Below are positions 59,541 through 64,000 of a DNA stretch of 64,000 nt, one piece after another. The notes under the pieces are model-generated. The model saw only the letters and a program-made list of their open reading frames with translations, was not told the DNA's origin and made no database searches. The position numbers were made by a program, and so were the translations under genes. Every line of letters begins with the position of its first letter. Within the stretch, counting starts at the first letter, position 1. Source of the stretch: Nonomuraea muscovyensis (lineage in GTDB: Bacteria > Actinomycetota > Actinomycetes > Streptosporangiales > Streptosporangiaceae). Location: positions 1,178,001 to 1,242,000 of the forward strand of contig NZ_JACHJB010000003.1 in assembly GCF_014207745.1 (NCBI RefSeq). The letters are read 5' to 3'.

Positions 59541-60512
59541 CAGCGCTCCGCGCCGCCTGAGCAGCGCGATCGTCTCGTGGGAGAGCCGCTCGCGGTCCCA
59601 GGAGTGGGCCAGGCCGCGCGGCACCCTGCCGATCTGGGCGCAGCGCAGCGTCAGCCCGTTGTGGTGGAACTCCTCGCCCAGCCGGACCTCGTCGGCGCCC
59701 TGGGTGTAGAAGGCGAGGTCCACCACGCTGCCCTGGGGCCGTAGCACCCGCAGGGCCAGGGCCAGCGCCCGCGTCTGGCCGCGGCACTGGAACACCACGT
59801 CGGCGCCCCGGTCGTTGGGCCCGTGGCGCCAGCGCCGTTTGAGCTCGACCGCGGGGTCGTCCTGGAAGTCCAGCGTGCCGGCGCCGAGCGCCTCGGCGAT
59901 GGCCAGCCTGGACGGGGTCTCGTCCACCACCACGACCTCCGCGGCGCCGTACTGCAGGGCGAACGAGGCGACCAGCAGGCCGACCACGCCGGCGCCCACC
60001 ACCACGACGCGCCGGCCGCGCACCCCGTCGCCGAGGTCGCGGACGGCGGGCCCGTGCAGGTCGGCGGCGGCGTGCAGCAGGCCGTTGGCGCAGATCGGGC
60101 CCATGTGGGCGACGTAGACGCCGAGCAGCGGGTCGAGGTCGTCGGGCAACTCGACGAACCGGTCGGCCATCGGGTCGGCCACGTAGCCGGTGCGGTGGCC
60201 GTACGTCATGGCCACCAGCGCGCCCTCGCGCACCGCCCGGGTGCGGGTCTCGACGACCATGCCCACCTGCATGTAGCCGATGCCGCGCACCGGGTAGGCG
60301 ACCGAGGGCCTCCCCGGCACGAACAGGCCGAGGGCCGCGTCCCATGAGGCGTTCAGGTAGGGGTTGTCGCCCTTGACGTAGGTGAGTTCGGTGCCCGCCG
60401 AGATGCCGCTGTGGGTGGTGGCCACCCGGAAGCCGCCCCTGGGCACCTCCGGCAGCGGCTCCTCGACCAGGGCCACCTTGCCGGGAGACTCGATGCTGAG
60501 CACCTCGATCAT
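59409..60512 (-). CDS. MDR-family dehydrogenase without the usual GHE zinc motif (2)
   Basis: A 367-residue paralogue of the dehydrogenase at 56407: SGISAGTELTYVKGDNPYL near the N-terminus and VRLGEEFHHNGLTLR near the end, with Rossmann motif VVVVGAGVVGLLVASFAL. The zinc-site segment is GIGYMQVG, again lacking GHE. It is translationally coupled to the Gfo/Idh gene upstream (ATGA). Its last 44 codons are antisense to the glycosidase gene. Confidence 0.85.
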   Translation of the reverse strand: MIEVLSIESPGKVALVEEPLPEVPRGGFRVATTHSGISAGTELTYVKGDNPYLNASWDAALGLFVPGRPSVAYPVRGIGYMQVGMVVETRTRAVREGALVAMTYGHRTGYVADPMADRFVELPDDLDPLLGVYVAHMGPICANGLLHAAADLHGPAVRDLGDGVRGRRVVVVGAGVVGLLVASFALQYGAAEVVVVDETPSRLAIAEALGAGTLDFQDDPAVELKRRWRHGPNDRGADVVFQCRGQTRALALALRVLRPQGSVVDLAFYTQGADEVRLGEEFHHNGLTLRCAQIGRVPRGLAHSWDRERLSHETIALLRRRGALLREHVITDVVGFAEAPELFADLAARRRHAVQAVLCDNVQDEGG

Positions 60513-61471
60513 GAGACCCCCTGTCCGTCGAGTTCGACCGGCCTGCTCTGCGCCGCCGACCGGGCGACGGCCAGCGCCAGCTCGTGCGTCCTGAGCGCCT
60601 CGTGGTACGGCACCCGCACGTCACCGTCCCCGCCCCGCACGGCGTCGATGAACGCGCGGGCGACGCGGATCTTGGCCTGGCCGTCGTCCTGCACGATCGT
60701 CTCGCCGTCCACGGTGAGCCGGGTCTCGGTGAGGTCGAGCGCGATGCCGTCGGCGTGCACCTCCAGCCCGACCCGGTGCTTGTGGCGCAGCAGGCAGGTG
60801 GTGGCCAGCATGCCGGTCGCCCCGCCGGTGAAGCGCAGCACGGCGGCGACGGCCCGGTCCACCTCGCCGTCCACCCCGTTCACGGCGGGCACGGCATGCA
60901 CCATCTCCACCTCGCCTACCAGCAGCCGCGCCAGGTCGAGGACGTGCACGGCCTGCTCGACGACCTGCCCGCCGGACAGGGCGGGGTCGAGCCACCAGCC
61001 GACCGGCGGCACCTTGTCGAGCCAGTGCCCGATGGCCAGCCGCACCGGACGGCCGGCCAGCAGGTCGCGGGCCCGCTCGACGATGTCGAGATAGCGCCAG
61101 TGGTGGCCGACGGCTGACGGCAGTCCGCGCCGCTCGATTTCGGCTGCGATGTTTTTTGCGGTTTCGAGGTTAAGTGACAGCGGCTTTTCTACAAATATCG
61201 GGAGATTACAGGACAGAACATCATGTTCCGGTTTACCGTGCGCAAAAGGTGGCACACATACGAAGACAGCGTCCAGATCGCCGGCATCCAGAAGATCGGC
61301 ATGGCCGCCATATGCGGGGGAGCCGTGCCGTAAAGCGAGGGCTTCAGCTCTTCGCAGATCAGTGTCGGCGATCCCAGCGATCGTCACGTCGGGAAAGCCG
61401 GACAGTACGTCTGCATGGCGAGCGGCTACGTTACCGGCACCGATGATGCCGACACGAATGATTGGGGACAC
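60509..61471 (-). CDS. Gfo/Idh/MocA-family oxidoreductase
   Basis: A 320-residue NAD(P)-dependent sugar dehydrogenase-like protein: Rossmann motif IIRVGIIGAGNVAARHADVL, the catalytic-site lysine in FVEKPLSLN, and a C-terminal domain with GGQVVEQAVHVLDLARLL, containing the conserved H/D segment. Start GTG 61471 is inferred from the family N-terminus; upstream TTG 61504 is possible. Bases 61141-61260, inside the gene, have only about 47% GC with codons such as ATA, TTT, GTA and AAA, unlike the rest. With isomerases and dehydrogenases it suggests 3-keto-sugar type catabolism. Confidence 0.88.
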   Translation of the reverse strand: MSPIIRVGIIGAGNVAARHADVLSGFPDVTIAGIADTDLRRAEALALRHGSPAYGGHADLLDAGDLDAVFVCVPPFAHGKPEHDVLSCNLPIFVEKPLSLNLETAKNIAAEIERRGLPSAVGHHWRYLDIVERARDLLAGRPVRLAIGHWLDKVPPVGWWLDPALSGGQVVEQAVHVLDLARLLVGEVEMVHAVPAVNGVDGEVDRAVAAVLRFTGGATGMLATTCLLRHKHRVGLEVHADGIALDLTETRLTVDGETIVQDDGQAKIRVARAFIDAVRGGDGDVRVPYHEALRTHELALAVARSAAQSRPVELDGQGVS

Positions 61472-61576
61472 AGTCCGGCATATCCCACGACAGCGCGCGC
61501 TCAAACAACGATGTTCGAACTCTCGCCCTCAGGGAATATGTCGCCGACCGTGACGACGTCAGATCGGGGCTACTGC

Positions 61577-62551
61577 ATGGAGAGAGATCCGCGGGCCTTG
61601 GCCAGGGTAAGGGAATGGTACGGGCCTCACTCGAGCACCGCTGAGGACTGGTCTCCCGACGCCCTTCTGCGAGCCAAGGGAACGACCACGGTGAGCGTCG
61701 TGCTGCCGGCTCGTAACGAGGAAAGCACTGTCGGTGACATCATCACCGTGATCCGCCGCGAGCTCGTCGAGCGGACACCGCTCGTGGACGAGATTCTCGT
61801 CGTCGATTCCAACTGCACCGACGCGACCGCCATCAAGGCGGCCGCCGCGGGCGCGCGCGTGGTGGCGCAGGACGCGGTCCTCACGCACCTGCCCAGGCTC
61901 ACCGGCAAGGGCGAGGCGCTGTGGAAGGGCCTGGCCGCCTCCCACGGCGACATCGTCGTGTTCGTCGACTCCGACCTGCGCGACTTCGGGGCCCACTTCG
62001 TGACCGGCCTGCTCGGGCCGCTGCTCACCGATCCCGCCGTCCACTTCGTCAAGGGCGCCTACGAGCGGCCCCTGATCGGGGACGACGGGGTGGCCAGGCG
62101 CGGCGACGGGGGGCGGGTCACCGAGCTGGTGGCCAGGCCGCTCATCAACCTGTTCTGGCCCGAGCTGGCCGGCTTCCACCAGCCGCTCGGCGGGGAGTAC
62201 GCAGCCCGCCGCGAGGTCCTGGCCCAGGTGCCGTTCGTCACCGAGTACGGCGTCGAGTTCGGGATGCTGGTGGACCTGCTGGACCTGGTCGGGCTCGACG
62301 CGATGGCCCAGGTGGACCTGGGCACCCGGACGCACTCCCACCAGTCGACCACCGCGCTCGGCCGGATGGCCGGGCAGATCACGCTGACCGCCTGGTCCAG
62401 GCTCGAACGGCAGGGCCGGGTCCTGTCGTCGGAGCCGCCGTCCCGGACCCTGCTGCAGTTCGGGCTCGACGGCCGGCCGGACCTGGTGGACGTGTCCGTG
62501 GCCGAGCGGCCGCCGCTCGCCTCCCTGCTGTTCGAGGAGGATGTCGCGTGA
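61577..62551 (+). CDS. gpgS: Glucosyl-3-phosphoglycerate synthase
   Basis: A 324-residue GT81 retaining glycosyltransferase transferring glucose from UDP/ADP-glucose to 3-phosphoglycerate. Motifs: VVLPARNEESTVG, LTGKGEALWKGL and metal-binding DSD at 131-133, then PLGGEYAARREVL and a C-terminal GTRTHSHQ. The product is the precursor of glucosylglycerate, which is a compatible solute and, in mycobacteria, the primer of methylglucose lipopolysaccharides. No GpgP phosphatase lies in the window. Start ATG 61577 follows family N-termini; ribosome binding site weak. Coupled to the next gene by GTGA. Confidence 0.92.
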   Translation: MERDPRALARVREWYGPHSSTAEDWSPDALLRAKGTTTVSVVLPARNEESTVGDIITVIRRELVERTPLVDEILVVDSNCTDATAIKAAAAGARVVAQDAVLTHLPRLTGKGEALWKGLAASHGDIVVFVDSDLRDFGAHFVTGLLGPLLTDPAVHFVKGAYERPLIGDDGVARRGDGGRVTELVARPLINLFWPELAGFHQPLGGEYAARREVLAQVPFVTEYGVEFGMLVDLLDLVGLDAMAQVDLGTRTHSHQSTTALGRMAGQITLTAWSRLERQGRVLSSEPPSRTLLQFGLDGRPDLVDVSVAERPPLASLLFEEDVA

Positions 62552-63687
62552 ACGTGCTCATCAACGCGGGCCCCTGGCTGGAGGTCCCGCCCCCCGGTTA
62601 CGGCGGCATCGAGAACGTGGTCGCCACACTGGTGCCCGCCCTGCGCGAGCGGGGCGTGCGGGTGATCCTCGCCTCCGTCGGGTCCAGCACCCTGGAGGTG
62701 GACGAACTCGTCAGCGTCTACGACACCGGCCAGTTCGGCGACCTGCAGAAGCCGTACAACCAGGTCATGGGCATCGCCCACGCGCACCAGGCGCGCGTCG
62801 TCGAGGAGCTGCGCCGCCGCGACGACGTGGACCTCGTGCACGACCACCTCGAGGTCGTCGGGCCGGCCGTGCTGGCCGCGTTGGACGGGCCGCCCGTCCT
62901 GCACACCCTGCACTGGGACCTGCACAAGCACGCGGCGTTCTACGGCGACTTCCCGCAGTCGATCGCCGTCAACGGCGTCTCGGAGTCACAGCTGCGCCGC
63001 GCCCCCGAGGCGCTGCGCAACGCGTCACTGGGCGCGGTCCACCTCGCCTCCCCGCTCGCGGACCGCGACGTGCGGGCCGAACGCGGCGAGCACTTCGTGG
63101 TCATGGGCCGCGTCTGCCGGCTCAAGGGCCAGCACGTGGCCGCCCGCGTCTGCCAGAAGCTGGGGCTCCCCCTGGTCCTGGCCGGTCCAGTGAGCGGCCT
63201 CGGCACGCAGGCCGACCTGGAGACCGTGACACAGGACCCCTACCATCCGCTGCACGGGCACCCCGACGTGCGCTACCACGCCGACGTGGTCGCACCCTAC
63301 CTCGACGGCGACATGGTCCGGTGGATCGGCGCGGTCGGCGGGCGGGAGCGCGACGACCTCTACGCCTCCGCGCGGGCCGCGCTCTTCCCCATCCAGTGGG
63401 ACGAGCCCGGCGGCACGGCCGTCGTGGAGGCCCTGGCCCTCGGGGTGCCGCCGGTGGGCCTGCGCCGCGGCTGCCTGCCCGAGATCGTCGAGCACGGCCG
63501 CACGGGCTTCCTCGCCGACACCGAGGAGGAACTGGCCGAGTGGCTGCTGCGGGCCGACGAGATCGACCCCGAGGAGTGCCGCCGGGAGGCCCGCCGCCGC
63601 TTCTCCCCGAGTGTCATGGGGGAGCGCTACCTGGAGCTGTACGAGCGGACCATCACCCGGTCACGCTCTCTGCGGGGCGCCGGCTGA
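62548..63687 (+). CDS. GT4-family glycosyltransferase
   Basis: A 379-residue GT-B enzyme. The N-terminal acceptor loop is PPPGYGGIENVVATLVPAL, and the donor half has the E-x7-E motif in EPGGTAVVEALALGVPPVG preceded by ASARAALFPIQWDEP. GAGGAGG upstream and a GTGA overlap couple it to gpgS. It may extend or modify the glucosylglycerate made by GpgS, or make another glycoside; the nucleotide sugar cannot be inferred. Confidence 0.88.
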   Translation: MNVLINAGPWLEVPPPGYGGIENVVATLVPALRERGVRVILASVGSSTLEVDELVSVYDTGQFGDLQKPYNQVMGIAHAHQARVVEELRRRDDVDLVHDHLEVVGPAVLAALDGPPVLHTLHWDLHKHAAFYGDFPQSIAVNGVSESQLRRAPEALRNASLGAVHLASPLADRDVRAERGEHFVVMGRVCRLKGQHVAARVCQKLGLPLVLAGPVSGLGTQADLETVTQDPYHPLHGHPDVRYHADVVAPYLDGDMVRWIGAVGGRERDDLYASARAALFPIQWDEPGGTAVVEALALGVPPVGLRRGCLPEIVEHGRTGFLADTEEELAEWLLRADEIDPEECRREARRRFSPSVMGERYLELYERTITRSRSLRGAG

Positions 63688-63764
63688 GGACGCCCGTGAC
63701 GATCGTCCAGTCTGAGGCGCATCCCGAATCGGCCGGATGACCGACCCGGATGGGCCGGGAGGCC

Positions 63765-63800
63765 GACACGACCACTCATGATCTTCCGTAAGGTCGTGTC
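63765..63800. terminator. Hairpin after the GT4 gene
   Basis: GACACGACC (63765-63773) and GGTCGTGTC (63792-63800) form a perfect 9-bp stem with an 18-base loop, 78 bases after the GT4 stop and 27 bases before the next start. It may be a terminator or an operator. Confidence 0.5.
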
Positions 63801-63827
63801 CACGCCTCATTCATCGATTGGACATGT

Positions 63828-64000
63828 GTGTACCGCGACATCGTCGACTTCGCCCTCAGCACGCCCGGCTGGCTCCACACCTTCGCCGAGGTGGGGACCG
63901 ACGCGGGGCTGTTCGTCTTCGCGGGGCTGTTCCTGCTGTGCTGGTGGCGGGCGCGCCACGCCCCCGCCCGCGACCTGGCCATCGCGATCGCCGGCCCGGC
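63828..64000 (+). CDS. PAP2-family phosphatase, 5' part
   Basis: The first 57 codons of a membrane phosphatase: VYRDIVDFALSTPGWLHTFA, then the helix AGLFVFAGLFLLCWWRAR. This opening is typical of actinobacterial PAP2/undecaprenyl-diphosphatase-like proteins. The catalytic motifs lie beyond the window. Start GTG 63828 has no ribosome binding site. Assignment rests on the N-terminus alone. Confidence 0.6.
   Translation, partial: MYRDIVDFALSTPGWLHTFAEVGTDAGLFVFAGLFLLCWWRARHAPARDLAIAIAGP

Noticed and set aside
1..64000. Insertion sequences, prophage, CRISPR array, rRNA or tRNA genes
   Set aside because: No transposase, integrase, phage structural protein, regularly spaced repeat or RNA gene could be identified.

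Overview
The window is about 72% GC with strongly GC-biased third codon positions, many GTG starts, GGAGG-type ribosome binding sites alternating with leaderless starts, and long chains of ATGA/GTGA stop-start overlaps. It carries SARP, ECF sigma, LacI, ROK, FCD-GntR and WYL regulators, mycothiol-type (MDMPI) fold proteins, DUF3040/DUF6343 proteins and glucosyl-3-phosphoglycerate synthase. Together these indicate a filamentous actinomycete chromosome, most likely Streptosporangiaceae (Nonomuraea-like); the genus is an inference. No rRNA, tRNA, CRISPR array or intact insertion sequence was seen.

Layout. 1-13.9 kb: the 3' part of a SARP/AfsR-type regulator, an SRPBCC protein, a large DUF6493-like protein with a serine-threonine repeat, then a degraded stretch (6.5-9.3 kb) with remnants of an alpha/beta hydrolase and an ABC ATPase, followed by proline iminopeptidase, recQ, a zinc-independent L31 (rpmE2) with a candidate Zur box, and small membrane proteins. 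13.9-17.6 kb: MDMPI-type protein, secreted protein, PfkB kinase, carboxymuconolactone decarboxylase-like protein, DUF1622 protein. 17.6-23.1 kb: a complete cellobiose/cello-oligosaccharide operon (cebE-cebF-cebG-bglC, then cebR) with palindromic operators. 23.2-28.4 kb: cstA plus its small partner, a DUF3311 protein, and divergently a sodium:solute symporter translationally coupled to an ECF sigma factor and a small membrane protein. 28.5-31.6 kb: glutaryl-CoA dehydrogenase-like enzyme divergent from a class III CoA-transferase and a GntR regulator.

31.6-36.3 kb: a signalling module in which an HTH-N6-methyltransferase fusion and a soluble Ser/Thr kinase are divergent from a PP2C phosphatase, followed by a CHAP amidase. 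36.5-40.3 kb: a four-gene lipoprotein/HlyD/ABC export operon beside a response regulator reduced to 45 codons. 40.3-46.1 kb: VOC protein, WYL regulator, fused isobutyryl-CoA mutase (icmF) and an SAM methyltransferase. 46.2-50.2 kb: a compact four-gene operon (adenylate-forming ligase, small barrel protein, GNAT, nitroreductase) without an obvious described counterpart. 50.3-63.7 kb: a metal-receptor-like protein, then a carbohydrate island: ROK regulator, sugar ABC importer without ATPase, two TIM-barrel isomerases, two unusual MDR dehydrogenases, a GH63-like glycosidase resembling glucosylglycerate hydrolases, a Gfo/Idh oxidoreductase, gpgS and a GT4 glycosyltransferase. The window ends in a PAP2 phosphatase.

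Both sugar importers lack their own ATPase and would rely on a shared one (MsiK type) elsewhere. The most unusual points are the methyltransferase-kinase/phosphatase module, the ligase-barrel-GNAT-nitroreductase operon, and the pairing of gpgS with a glucosylglycerate-hydrolase-like enzyme inside a sugar-oxidation island.
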